The notes beneath the pieces were generated by a model. It was given only the letters and a program-made list of their open reading frames with translations. It was not told the origin of the DNA and did not search any database. Positions 35,571 to 51,189 of a stretch of DNA of 64,000 nt are shown in pieces (the stretch's first letter is position 1; every line of letters begins with the position of its first letter). Both the position numbers and the translations under genes were made by a program. The DNA is from Haemonchus contortus (Eukaryota > Nematoda > Chromadorea > Rhabditida > Trichostrongylidae): assembly GCA_000469685.2 (NCBI GenBank), contig LS997564.1:496001-560000 (forward strand), given 5' to 3'.

Positions 35571-39045
<3,475 letters not shown>

Positions 39046-39054
39046 CGTAGAAAC

Positions 39055-39056
39055 CT
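39055..39056 (-). promoter_or_regulatory. Splice acceptor 9 nt before ATG of ferredoxin D
   Basis: GATTTTAAG, then GTTTCTACG, then ATG on the minus strand. The distance is again nine bases although the sequence has diverged. Confidence 0.5.
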
Positions 39057-39059
39057 TAA

Positions 39060-40133
39060 AATCTTCAAATATGCGACACGAGCTCTATGAAAAGCGGCCA
39101 GAGTCACTGAAACAATACTGGCGAAACCAGGGAAACATAACGACAAAAGGAGAGCATGGTACGAACTAAATCAGCAGCATAGACGATATGCCTCCGAACA
39201 GCTAGATTATAACAGTCAGCTAACAACAATGATAATTACAATTAATTGAGTAATAGTTACAAAATAACAAAATGAGACAGCCAAGCAGAACTCCTGGGCG
39301 AGTTGAGCTACTTATATGATGAAAAGAACGAAAAACCGAGTTCAAGTAGTCCGTAGGCCTCGATAAGACACTTTCACATTGGGGCACACTATTAACATTG
39401 GGGCACACTATTGTACCACTCTCTGGGTCTTGGGGTCCGGGAACTTCTCCCCTAACACGGCGTCGCACACGCCGCACCCGCCGCCTATCGCAGGATTGCG
39501 ATGGAAGATTGGAGCGCGCAATTTATGAGGTAGGGAGTCCTTTAATTATTTGAATTGGCTGGCCGCTCTTTTCAATTCCAATGCGGTCTTGATCGTCGTT
39601 TATATAGGAGGAGTCATTTTAATTAATCAAGTCTAAAAAACATGAAAACTAAAAAGAAACAGAAGAAAAACCGATAAAATCCAATGAAAAAGCAAGCCAG
39701 TCAAGGAAAAATTCCGCGTCCTATCGATTGGCGGGAGGCGGGGTGAGTACGGTAATTGCAGTGACATTCGGCGCATGCCGCAAGGGAGAATGCCGCGATA
39801 GGGGAGAAGTTCCGTTACCCCTGGGTTTTGTGATAAAGGAAAAAGTCTTTTGACATCAATGGACCTCATCTTTAGGATGTACCCCTCCATTCAACTATCA
39901 CTCAAGATCGATGTGACTTCTTGAATGTCTACGAACCCTAGTCACTGGTTTGCGGTGGGATTAAAGGGATTTTAACGTCCCGTGAATGTGTGACACCGTA
40001 ACCCCCTAGTACTTCACCACCCACTCCCGTAGGCTTCACCGTGGTGCTTTTCCTTTGCGTCGTATATGTGATGGGTATTTTGAAGGTGCTTCAGTGTGTG
40101 TTTGGGTTACTGTGTCACACATTAACGGAACGG
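39060..40133. other. Upstream flank of ferredoxin D, no gene seen
   Basis: Contains a short tandem duplication of ACATTGGGGCACACTATT near 39376-39413. There is no supported coding sequence. It probably includes the gene D promoter. Confidence 0.4.
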
Positions 40134-40515
40134 TTAAAGGCACGGTTCGCGATAAAAAGAGGTTACTAAGTTCTTCCTTCAGGACTACTCAGCGCCCCCC
40201 CCCCATGGGTGATAGAAGGCTTATTCCCCCATCTCGACGTCCAGGGCATAGTGCAAGCCATGTTGTTGCCGTGATTGGCCTTCCCGCCCCTCGATCGATG
40301 TCACGTCATACGAGATGTGGACGCGGTACAGAGTCATGTATTCGCGTCAGGATCCACCCTTCAGCACGAATTCAGCTGTTTGCTCAGTGTTTGCCCAACA
40401 ATTTTTTGTCCGTCGTTTTTTGCGGTTTTCTCGTTATTATCGCTTTACTCTAGAGTAGGTATCATTTCCAGTCAAAAAACGGGTACCCAAAATTTATCGT
40501 GAGCTGTGCCTTTAA
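40134..40515 (+). mobile_element. Family-2 TTAA MITE, short form (about 380 bp)
   Basis: TTAAAGGCACGGTTCGCGAT at the left and TTTATCGTGAGCTGTGCCTTTAA at the right. The interior resembles the outer parts of the 9923-10723 element but without the nested palindrome. Confidence 0.8.
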
Positions 40516-41564
40516 ATCCGTCTTGTAGCTTTGGCAGCCTATGAACAATTCAGCGCGACCTCGATCCCTTGATCACCCGTGCATGACAGGGCCCCATCTG
40601 CCCCTTCTGCACCACTTCCTCCCATCTACAACTTAGCATACCTAGCCATTGATCAAATGCTAAGTTGGTACGAGAGGCGTTCAGAGCCTACTGGGAAAAG
40701 GGAAGTGATCAAACAATTCATTTCGGCTTTCAAATGTACCATCCATGGAATCCACCTTAACCCTGGTAGAAATGGCTACCGCATCGGATAGAAGCCTCCT
40801 TTCACGTAGATTGGATGTAATTATAGTCGCAAGCTGAAAAATAGCACAGGTTTCACCAAGGTCCATAGCTCTCCCATCTTCCTTCTCTGTTTTGTTACAA
40901 CCATGTATGCTAAGTGACAGGAAAGGGAAAGAGCGAAAGCTCCGATGTTTTTGTATGGGAAAGATTATCTAGCAAAGCCTGGCAATATTTTTTCGGAGTT
41001 ACGACATGAGCCATCTAAGCATCTGTCACAGCAGCTTTGAGGAAGGATCAGTTTTTCACTTGGGATGGGATTGTTTTCGAGAGGCTTACAGCGACAACTC
41101 GCTGAGCCCTAAAAGTGATAACGGCGATTCGCTCCGGACACCAACCATCGACCATTTGCCGAAACTGGCTTTAACCGTCAGTTCTACCCTTCGATACTTC
41201 TTTGCCAGTGGCATTCCAATTTATCGATGTTATTGTATGCTTTGATTAAGGTCTCAAAGCAAGGTATAGACTGCCAACCTTGGTCGATACGTATTTTCAT
41301 AATGTCGGAGTCATAGGTAAGCCCATGGTCAGGGTTGAGTGAGCCACGTCTTCAAACCACATGGATATTACTCACCCAACACTAACCTTCATCAGCGGAT
41401 TGTACAAATCTTCTTGCTGGCAGCCGAAAGTTCAGTAGAGGTCGTCATGCATAATCTATACGAATCTTTGTAGCACCAAAGTTTTAGATTAGAGTCATAA
41501 AGGTAAAGATCAAGTAATCCAGCTACTGCTCTAAAAGCTTTCTGATCTGGTCCTACCAAGAAGG
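40516..41564. other. About 1 kb, no gene recognised
   Basis: A frame at 40579-40791 contains AIDQMLSWYERRSEPTGKRE but has no family motif I recognise and no supporting splice context. Nothing else was supported. Confidence 0.35.
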
Positions 41565-41822
41565 CGGGAGACGGGCAGTAGGAATGGTTTCGCGTAATCG
41601 ATCCGCCGCACGCGGCTGTCGCGGACCATTTGCCTCATTATAACAGTTTTAGCGTTCTTCATACAGCTCAATCGCTATGCGATTATTGTTTTTGGCATGA
41701 TTCTACTGTTAGTTCTTTTGTTGCCTATTTCTTACTTGCTGATGCATTCTGCTACATTCCTTCGCACGCGACGTCTCTCTCGCCGCGACGCGACAATTTC
41801 GTTCCTACTGCACCACACGCCC
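41565..41822 (+). mobile_element. Family-3 MITE copy
   Basis: Starts GGGAGACGGGCAGTAGGAAT and ends CGTTCCTACTGCACCACACG. The imperfect terminal repeats (GCAGTAGGAA against TTCCTACTGC) are clearest in this copy. The target duplication is not clear. Confidence 0.75.
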
Positions 41823-42924
41823 AGGACGGCAGAGTTGAACCTATGCAGGGATGATTTTCAGCTGCATGTCGACTTGACCAACCGTATCTAACCCATCTAA
41901 CCCTTTTCATCAAGCTGTACTAGTCGAGTACGGAAGCTTCAGTAGATTTCATTGCGTAGATTTGTACGATCTATCGAATAGTAAGCCGAAAGCAAAAGTC
42001 GCCTCTTTCAGAAAATTTGATCTTTCGAATCCGAAAACTGGAATTCTCGATTGAAAGAAAGGGGAATTGGTACTCAAATTAGGACGTAATTAGTGACTAC
42101 CGAAGAGTTAAGTGCTGTTCTACCTGCCCAATTGCTGGCAACGGCCCTTTCGAAATCCCTGCCAATTTTGCGAAGAACTTTGGAACTGTCATTGTCCTAA
42201 ACCCCTCAACCAATTCTGGGGTTCTGGGCGATGCGTTTGCTAGCAATTCAACCTGTCTCGGCATTACTACAACCCAGCTGCTTAGCTGTTCATTATTCGT
42301 AGGTGACTTTACTTAAAGCTTTTAGACGTATTCAAAGTAGGTACTATCCATTCAAGGAATGGAATCCTTCAGAAGACGTTCAGGTAGTTCTATGGAGAAG
42401 TGGGAACCGATGAAAGCTTCTTGAAGTTTTCTCTGTTATTTGATTTATTGCATTATATTGTTATTTGATGTTATGTTATTTGTTATTTATTGATTTATAT
42501 TGTTATTTGATTATTACTTTCTCACAGATGCGAATGAAGCTCTAGCGCCTCTATTCATTTAGGTGGCCACTGAGAAATGCGTGAATGAGCTTCAAGTCCA
42601 TTCCTAGGATGACAATGGGTGTGGCCATGGCATTCTATCTTTTCCAATACCTGCTACAATTCCACGCCCACAACCTCTGGCATATCTCCAGGGAACCTCG
42701 ATTTCACCTTGAAAATGTTATGATCCTCCTGGCACTTCTTCTTGACATCTGTATCGCCATGCGTTCTTATGAATTCGGAAACTTATACCCCATTGAATGT
42801 ATTCGTAGGCTTCACAAAAATGTAAACAAATAAACAAGTATCTAGAGGCTGACTAGGTGCTTAGATAACTCCTCTCATGTTCGTCTCTATGTAGACCAAT
42901 TCAGAAGAGGATAGGGTTTCATAG
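41823..42924. other. About 1.1 kb, no gene recognised
   Basis: Includes a TTATTTGAT-rich low-complexity patch near 42435-42520. A frame at 42585-42833 has no recognisable family feature. Confidence 0.35.
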
Positions 42925-43200
42925 ATTGAAGGTGGTGCAGGGGCAAGTGGCCCACCCTAACCCACTCACGGTCACGGGCTCGGAACCCAAGCCAAGGCTT
43001 CCATCCCTCCGGGGTCGGTGAATTGGTACCAGACCCGTCTGGGAGGATAAAAGCACTGAATTGTACATTGATTGGTCACGGCAAGTCATTGTATAGGCCA
43101 CATACGCGTTCAATACGCTACTACTATTCTCAATGGAAGTCAACTGGGTGGGCGCATCCTTCGGCCGGGGTTGATTTGCATCCCAAGACTTTATAAGAAT
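42925..43200 (+). repeat. tRNA-derived SINE copy, decayed head
   Basis: The head GGTGGTGCAGGGGCAAGTGG is followed by a mutated B box (CGGGCTCGGAACCC). The conserved body follows: CCCTCCGGGGTCGGTGAATT, GGTACCAGACCCGTCTGGGA, then the end block TCTCAATGGAAGTC. Confidence 0.7.
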
Positions 43201-44098
43201 ATCATGGTTTGATTGACGTTAGGGAGAAGTTCCTTTCGAGGGAAACGATGGGAATGGCGATGAGGCATTCAACCCTCCGCACTCATTGGCCCTTCTACAC
43301 TAACATCGGTCTTATTTCTACATATTCATTTTGTTTTTATCGCAGAAATGCAACAACATATTTGCCATTTTTTGATATCTGCCTGATCACGCCATGCATT
43401 TGGCTTCAATACGGAGATAGAGCCGGATTTGAATTCACTCGGTAGTCTTCCCAAGGGTAAACTAATCCGTTCAGTTTAATTCAGCGCTCAATAGTCTTAG
43501 ACACGTTGGTCTCTTGATGTTTTCACTATCACAGAAAAAGCTAGAGCTTGATCGGTAACAGGGAGTTTGATGTTATAGTCCTATATGACTGCACCCATAC
43601 ATAGGAGCCTGTCTGGGGCAGAGATAATTCTCTGTTCTGAATTTTGTTTCCCTTGGCCTGATCATTAGATAACGGAATCAATAACCCTGTACAGATATCT
43701 TCACAGCTAGGAAGACCCTTGCAACACCCGGATACAATCTTAACCTTCAGAAAAGCATATTTTATTATGTAGCGAATCGGCTCGATTTATAGCGGTGGAT
43801 AATTTTTTGGGCAGTTCCCTGATCGTATAGCTGTCATATACAATAGTTCGGGGAAGGTAGAAGTCATTAGTTTTAGGTCAAATGCATGAGGCACCGCATA
43901 GGATCCTATTGACGTCAGTCACCTGGATATTGCTTTTGTACTTGTGTTTACAGTGGCAAAACTGGAAGTCCGATGAACAACATGAGTGTGAAGGAACTCT
44001 TTCGTTCCTTTTCTCCTTTTTGGGGAAAATGAAGTTCCGTTCCTCATCGCACCATTGGTGCAAGCTTGTTCGCCACTGTGAACATTTTCTGAGTTCAC
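43201..44098. other. About 0.9 kb, no gene recognised
   Basis: No exon chain, RNA gene or member of the listed repeat families was seen. Confidence 0.35.
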
Positions 44099-44637
44099 TT
44101 AAAGGCACAGTTCACGATAATTCAATGGGCGGGAACGTCAATGGCTTTCCCGCCTCTCGATCGATTCACGTTAGACGAGTGTCGAGACAATACAGATTGC
44201 AACTATTCGTTCTAGGACCCTCACACAATCAGCTAATCGCCGAGTGGTGAGGCAATGTTTCTCTCCCATTCTTTTTTCCCCTGTTTTTCTTTGCTACCGC
44301 GATCCCTTATTTAATTTCCTACTTCTAGAGGCTGAAAAAGGGTTTTTTGTTTATTTGTGCTTATAAGTGAATGAAATTTTGCTTACCATAGTCCATTATT
44401 CGTACCAGGACCCACACGTACGCACATTGTGTAGCTCGTCCAAACGCCTCACTCTTCTTCATTTTCCTGGTTTCATACTCGTCCAGCCCCCTTTTTAACG
44501 GTTTTTCGAAGCCTTTTTTCACTTAGGAAACAGCGATTCACGCAGTTTCTCCACCTTCATTGCACTATTTTCGACCGTTTCTTCCATTTTCCATCATGAT
44601 CTGGATTACCCAAAATTATCGTGAACTGTGCCTTTAA
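44099..44637 (+). mobile_element. Family-1 TTAA MITE
   Basis: TTAA, then AGGCACAGTTCACGATAATT at the left and the exact reverse complement before TTAA at the right (ATTATCGTGAACTGTGCCT). It is slightly shorter than its relatives owing to internal deletions. Confidence 0.9.
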
Positions 44638-45981
44638 GCCGCTTTCTCTTCGGAGCGCGGTTTTGCTCTTTCCTGAAACTTTAAGAATTGCTGGCTCTTG
44701 GCTAAAGACAGGGAAACTGGCATGAAAAAATCCTTTGAATAAGGAACGTGGAACTAAGCGCAGGTTTAGGCACAGATGAGGATGACAGTAATATATTCTA
44801 GGATCAAAAGCTGGGCTAAGCGCCAGCGGGTGCTCTCGCACAACCCTAGATCGAAATCCACCCGAGATATCCAAGCTGTCTACTTTCCACCGCCTACTGA
44901 ACAGGGGCTTTGGACTTGGAGGTCGAGAGCCTGGGGACTAGGTACTGATCAAGCATCTGTGCAGGTCTGAAAGGGAGTCTTACTCACGTGAGCATCCGAA
45001 TAAGAAATCTGTGGGTCGGCCCAAGTTACCAAACCAAAGGCCAACTTGAGCCTGGAAGTTGTTAGAGTGGTGCAAGAGTGGACTCATAAGGAGCAGCTCT
45101 CGCCGTTACCATTTCATTGTGAGGCTTATTCTATCGTAATCGGAGTCAGTCCAAGAGGGGTTTTCCAGTCTCACCAGCCTTCAGCGTATTCAACTACCAA
45201 AGGTGACTAATCTGTAGGGTAACTGCGGAGAAATCCTGCTTATCCTGTTCATCAACTTCTTTTTTTCCAAGGAAAGGTGAATCCTGGTTGCTCCCACTTT
45301 TCCATAATGAGCTATGGAAAAGCATTGACAGCAGGAGTGAGACTGTTTTCTTCTACCCCGAGGGAAGAAGTTTGTTTGATGAAATTCTAGGCTGATGTAT
45401 GAGTTTATGTCTGAACCTTATGACAATCTCTAAAGGCACCAGAATAGCCGGAACCAGTTGGCTTGCAAACTACTCGTACCACCAACATTTCCATTGTTGC
45501 GTGCAGGACCTCAAGGAATTTATCGACCATTCTAGGCCCAGTGAAAACCACTGACCCCCATCTAGAGCTGAGATTCCAGAGGAGAAACAAACTGATTATA
45601 GATCTCATGGCTGCTACACGTTTCCACTCCATATTATGTGGTGTACCATTGAAGGGTGTTTATCTGCACTTTGAAATTATACATTTTGTCCCATGAAAAC
45701 TTATAGTCCAGGTTGAGCTCAAGTCTGAGGAAATTCTTTTCCACCTATCAAGACCTAGGTTTCACTTTTGTGCTGAATCTAATGTGAGATGTGAATTCAG
45801 ATTGATAGGACGCTCTATTCATGGCCTATACCCGATGCTCTACAATAGGAGCCTTTGTGTCCATCGTCACGATTTAGCGGACAAACTTCAAAAATCGATG
45901 AAAAATCGTCTTTTTTTTTTAGAAAAATGACGACAGTGTTTGCTATACAACCCGTTAGAAGAGCTCCTAACTGAATGACTG
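44638..45981. other. About 1.3 kb, no gene recognised
   Basis: Several short frames on both strands but no conserved motif and no convincing exon boundaries. Confidence 0.35.
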
Positions 45982-45990
45982 AGTGAACGG

Positions 45991-46247
45991 GGGAGACGGG
46001 CGTTAGGAACGATTTTGGGTAATCGATTTGCCGCACGCGGCTGTCGCGGACCACTCATTCGCCGTTATTACAGCTCTAGCGTTTTTCATACAGCTCAATC
46101 GATATGCGATCATTATTTTATGCATATTTCTACTATTAGTACTTTTGTTCTTGTATATCTTACCTACTGCTGCATCCTGCTACATTCCTTCGGCGCGACG
46201 CCCCTCTCACCGCGACGCGATCATTTCGTTCCTAATGCACCACACCC
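45991..46247 (+). mobile_element. Family-3 MITE, perfect 9-bp TSD
   Basis: Starts GGGAGACGGGCGTTAGGAAC and ends CACCACACCC. It is flanked by AGTGAACGG at 45982-45990 and 46248-46256. It is very similar to the 4428 copy, suggesting a recent common source. Confidence 0.85.
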
Positions 46248-46256
46248 AGTGAACGG

Positions 46257-47723
46257 TACTTCACTGGCACACTTATGTAGTAGCCCAATTATGTTGCAGA
46301 TGACACCAACGTAGCTACGTTCAGAATTGTGTTGTGCCAATTCAGAAATCACGTCCAAGATCAAGTAATTGCTTAGCTCGGATTGGGCGCTATAAATAAG
46401 GGAAAGTGTCTCATCATGCTCCGAAGGACACGACGGATCCCACTTAAGCCTCGTTGGGATTTTCCTAAGATGAAATATTACCATTGTTGGTTTTTTTTTT
46501 TTCAGAAGCACCGTTGACGTGGCTCCGATAACACCAAGAAGCTTTGGCTGTTTCGGTTAAGAAGTTTGCAAGCCAATGGATCGGAAGTCTTCGTGTTTCC
46601 GGAAACCACAAAAAGGTTGGAACCCGACACTAAACAATAGTGTTTCGTCTAATAGTATATTTTGCAGTTCATTTGAATGGGGAATCCTGATTGCTTGTTC
46701 TGGAGTTGAGTTTGTCCTAGGCTTCAAAGTATTACCTACGAAGTTTATTGGCCGCTACAAGATGGATCATACTTTGTTTGCATAATAATCAGGTTTTTTC
46801 CGAAAAGTTCGGGAGGCAGGGCAAACAATTATGAATTTCGCCTATCAACTAATTCAGATGTATGTAGGCAGACATAGCTACCACCTTTTTGTCACACCTT
46901 TTTCCTCGAGTAAGTTAATCTCTAGTGACTATTCTCGTCGTCTACAGTAGGCAGATCTCTCCTGAGGAATCCTTGTCATTCATTCGAAACAGTTGACTTC
47001 ATGCCCTGATTGAACGTTGTCATTGAAAAATGCAGAAAATGTTCAGGAATAAATACCCACGGGACCAACGTCTATAATAGACCGGAGCCTTTTTGGGAAG
47101 ATTGACTATAATTGTTGGGAACAGGATGAATGGCGAAGGGGGACGAGCAGGAACCCAGCTCATTCAGCTGAATTTTCCGGGATGCCTCATCTCATTGATT
47201 GAAAGTTACTTCCACCAGCCGCTTGCAGTAAGACGTTACCTACTATGTTCATGGGCATGAATGATTTATTACAATTGTCTTTGAAAGTTTTATACTGAGA
47301 TATTGGCTTAGACTAGCAACTTCAAGTCAAACAGCTCCCTATTTTTTTATTATTCGTTCCTGACCGTCCTGATACCGTCTATGTACTCAAATGAGCTACA
47401 AAAAAATCACTTGCCCCGTGCTTTTCCTCTTTCTCCCATCACAAACTGTTTCCTGGAAAGTAATCCAAGAAATCGAAGTCAGTTATAACAGCCGACCAAC
47501 CCTCCCATCCCTCCGAATTCGGTTAGACGATACCAGATCCATTTTGGAGGATAAAAACACAGATTCGTACATCGATGAACCACCACAAGTCATTGTACAG
47601 GCCACACCCGATCAGCTACGATTCTGATTGGAAGGCGAAGGCGGGACGTATGCCAAAAAGGGAATGAAAACAAGAGCTTTTCCTTCCAAGTACGGCTTTC
47701 TATGGACCTCGGCATAACTGTAC
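46257..47723. other. About 1.5 kb with a SINE fragment
   Basis: A SINE body fragment lies at about 47500-47625 (CCATCCCTCCGAATTCGGTT, ACGATACCAGATCCATTTTG, AAGTCATTGTACAGGCC). It has no head and its tail is lost. The rest shows no supported feature. Confidence 0.5.
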
Positions 47724-48184
47724 TGTTGAGTTTATTGTTTTTCTGAACTCTTCACGAGGTTTGTAAACAAGCTTTATTTGGCTGACGTTTCGGCGGAGTC
47801 GCCTTCTTCAGAGCCTAGAAAGATCATAACAATTCATGACTCTCCGACCAAACGTCTCCACTGCCACTCTGAAGTTTGAGACCCCCAGGGCACGCAAGTG
47901 ATCGAAAGGAGAGGCACTCACCGTAGCTTCGTGAAATCTTCAAAACCACCCAGCGAGTGATGGTACCAACCGACCAGTGTCAGCTGGGGTAAATACTCAT
48001 TAAAAATCACTGCGTACCCTGGGGGTCCCGAACTTTGGTGAGTTGGTGGAGACGTTTGGTCGGATAATCACAGATTGTTATGATCCTTTCAGGTTTTGAA
48101 GAAGGCGATATCGCCGAAACGTCAGCCTAGTAAAGCTCGTTTACCAACCTCGTGAAGAGTTCAGAAAAAACAACAAACTCAACA
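47724..48184. repeat. Foldback element with GAAACGTCAGCC module
   Basis: Imperfect inverted arms of about 175 bp (47724-47897 and 48009-48184): TGTTGAGTTTATTG against CAACAAACTCAACA, TCTGAACTCTTCACGAGGT against ACCTCGTGAAGAGTTCAGA, and AAACGTCTCCA against TGGAGACGTTT. Each arm contains a GCGATATCGCCGAAACGTCA-like block, as in the palindrome at 37712. Possibly terminal repeats of a Penelope-like element; that is inference. Confidence 0.7.
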
Positions 48185-48696
48185 ATAAAGAGCTTTTACG
48201 TTCTCAGTTGAGGAGGTAGCCCCACTCCCCCCTGATTTCAAGAAGTATGAAAATTCTTCAACTGGAAATCAATGCGGCGTGCTTCATGACCAAACGATTT
48301 ATCACAGAATTTTATCGTTTATCATTTATTTTGTATCACTTTTATTCGTGATTCACATTTGTTTTGATATATTTGTACAAGAATGCAACATGTTTCCAAT
48401 TCAACTCTCGATGTTTTCTATTCGTTAGGGCGACGTCGATGGGCAGATTGACGACAAAGTCCCCATGGGACCAGATGTCTACGTATGTGACATATCGAGC
48501 CGCTCATAGGGATATATTCGTCTGAGCTCTTTGTTCCTATACTATACTCTAATGTAAACCAACATACTAATCCCTGTTTTTCAAACTTTCTTTTTGGGAT
48601 TTGTTTATGAACAGGCCTAGAGCGGAATTGCTAGAAATGGTCTTTGCTTTGGCACTGGTCCTGCATCCCCGTTTCCCAGTTCTACGTGTATTCACA

Positions 48697-49277
48697 TTAA
48701 AGGCACAGTTCACGATAATTCAATGGGCGGGAAGGTCAATGTCTTCCCGCCTCTCGATCGATGTCACGTCATCGCGTCAGACGAGCGTCAAGACAAAACA
48801 GATTGCTATTATTCGTTCTAGGACCCACGCACAAGCAGCTAATCGCTGAGTGATGAGGCGATAATTTTCTCCCATTCTTTTTTCCTCTGCTATTCTTTTT
48901 GCTGCCGCTATCCCTTATTTAATTTCCTACTTTTAGAGGATGAAGAAGATGAGCTACCTCTGCTGTTACTAGGGTTTTCTGTTTACTTATGCTTATAAAT
49001 GAATGAATTTTTGCTTACCATAGTCTGTTATTCGTACCAGGACCCACACGTACGCAGTGAGACACATTGTATAGCTCGTCTAAACGCCCCACTCTTCTCC
49101 ATTTTTCTGGTCCCAATCTCGTCCAGCCCCCCTTTTAACGGTTTTTCGAAGCCTTTTTTCACTTTGGAAGCACCGATTCACGCAGTTTCTCCACCTACAT
49201 CGCACTATTTTCGATCTTGTCTTCCATTTTTCATCATAATCTGGATTACTCAAAAATATCGTGAGCTGTGCCTTTAA
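48697..49277 (+). mobile_element. Family-1 TTAA MITE
   Basis: TTAA, then AGGCACAGTTCACGATAATT at the left; AATATCGTGAGCTGTGCCTTTAA at the right. The full-length interior is present. Confidence 0.88.
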
Positions 49278-49889
49278 TCTTTTACTATGCTAGTTATAGA
49301 AATCAAAATTTATGCGATTGGGTTGCTTAATCACTTATTGACAATCACTCTCAATGTGGTAAGACTGAGGATTTTCACTGCAAACCCCATATCATCTTTA
49401 CTCGTTTCGTGTCCACTGTAGTGACTAGAAATATCACTTTCGGCGTTTTCAAAATAAATACCTGATTCAGGTAATGGTATGAGGCGAAAGGAGGGGAATG
49501 GGTAGTAGGAAGTGGGCCGCTACCACAAGTCTAATCTGTGAATTAGGTTCCAAGAGGATCCGTCCCGGGGCGATGATTTTGAGGTACAACTTTTATGTCA
49601 AATACCGGAAGTGTTGAAAATATTGTATGAGAAGCGAAGGAATATCCGCAATTTTACCGAAATATAAGGCTTGTACCGGACGGTTGTTCGAGTTTATCAC
49701 GATGAAAAAGCGTTTGGGCAAAACCTCACTACCAGACGATCCCCTGGGATTTCCTTTGAAGCTAGAGGTCTGTTCCAGTAGGAAACCTCACGAACTACCT
49801 TACTCGTTGACGTGCCTTCGATTGAACAGGCCCTCAGTGTGGGCGGAGAGGGGGGGGGGATGATCAGAACGATTCTTGATTGGGAGTGA
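49278..49889. other. About 0.6 kb, no gene recognised
   Basis: Contains an 8-bp or longer G run near 49850. There is no supported coding sequence. Confidence 0.35.
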
Positions 49890-50047
49890 ACAGAGTGCCC
49901 CAAAAATTATGGGGGCCGAAATTCAGGAACTTCGAGGTAAAAATAACTTATCAAGTTCACTTCATTCGCTATTAATTAGCTGCAGAAGTAGGCTTTTTTG
50001 TAATATGTATGCTTACTTTTAAATAGCGGGGACTCATTCTATGCCAG

Positions 50048-50745
50048 TTGCGATCATTGGCTGCGAGTAACGGAATTGTGATTCCTACAGTGTCCGTGCA
50101 GAGGGCTATTGAACGATACAGAGAAAAAGATTCAATCGGAGACAAACCGGGAAAGGTAGGAAGGCCAGTTCCTCCAGAGATGGGGCTGTTGATATGTTCC
50201 GTTTGCAGTCGATCTTGGTCCTGGGTGACCCATCAAAAAGACGGCAAAGCTGCAGGACTTATTATACGGGATATGGCAGATCTCCATTGGTTTCGTCGGT
50301 ACCGGCGAGGAAATTAGCGAAGACTGCCTTTCTAAAGAGCAAGCTTATGAACATGGTGAAGCATTGACTCGACTCTGCTTCCTGAAATCGCTCGTGGTCC
50401 TTCCAGCAGGACAGTGCTCCAGTCCACAGAGCCATGGTTCCCAGGAGCGTTGCCGACGCCAGTGGTCCAAGTTCATCGGAACCGAGCCCTCGGAGGACTG
50501 GCCATCGTGCTCTAGAAATCTTACTCCAGTCTGCATCGCCGTGTTTTCCCTGATAAGGAAGGAGCCTGTCGTTGCCACCCCACTTTGAATTCGTTAAATA
50601 CGGGACTTGAGAACCGTTTGGAAAAGACGGTGGAGAGATAAACGCGTACACAAGCAAGAGTTCGAGAACGAACCTTGGGACCCTATTTGCACCCATGAAG
50701 GATATTTTGGAAGGTGGTTGTAAGACAAAGTCAGATCAGGTTAGA
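50048..50745 (+). pseudogene. Decayed Tc1/mariner-superfamily transposase
   Basis: The N-terminal part reads as a helix-turn-helix DNA-binding domain: VQRAIERYREKDSIGDKPGK followed by VGRPVPP, the usual R-G-S-D-K-P-G-x-GRP pattern. Downstream, in another frame, 50405-50580 carries QDSAPVHRA and FIGTEPSEDWPSCSRNLTP, the second-aspartate and WPxxSPDLNP region, with the P-D pair changed to R-N. Stop codons, frameshifts and an internal deletion that removes the first catalytic aspartate region make it a relic. The long minus-strand frame over the same bases is a shadow. Confidence 0.75.
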
Positions 50746-51189
50746 AGACATACACATTGACGAGTGGCTGCCGGATCAGCCCTTTCCTTGGGAAGAGGAG
50801 GTGCTTCTCCCACTTCCACTTCCGCCTCTCCACTCGTCTTCTTTTCCATAGCATTTGAGACTCTTCACCCTTTTCCTTGCACACTACCATTCACTTACTT
50901 TCGCAGTCCATTACATTAAGGAACAAATGGCATTTTATCACCATTACCAAGCTGCTGACCGGCTTTACATACTGGGTGGGCTTAGAATTCTAAAAAGCCT
51001 ACGACAATGAAAGGAATACAATGCATGCTGAAAGCACTTGAAAAAATGAAGTAGGATGATGGGCTTTTCGCCCTAATGGAATGCTTGAAGAGTGTCGAGA
51101 ACCTTCTTCCCTTCAGAATCGAGAAAGCGTTGAAATATGTGCCTGGCTCTCACAACGATTAGCTCTAGTAGCTGGGGTGTCATCTGCAG
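50746..51189. other. No gene recognised
   Basis: A GAAGAGGAGG-rich segment follows the transposase relic. No element terminus or coding region could be placed. Confidence 0.3.

Noticed and set aside
48999..49277. Recurrent ORF beginning MNEFLLTIVCYSYQDPHVRS, repeated at 13907, 33217, 36708, 52547 and 56624
   Set aside because: It is the same stretch of the family-1 MITE read through; frames break differently in each copy and it has no domain.
50262..50696. 144-codon minus-strand ORF
   Set aside because: It is antisense to the Tc1/mariner transposase relic, whose plus-strand motifs explain the sequence.
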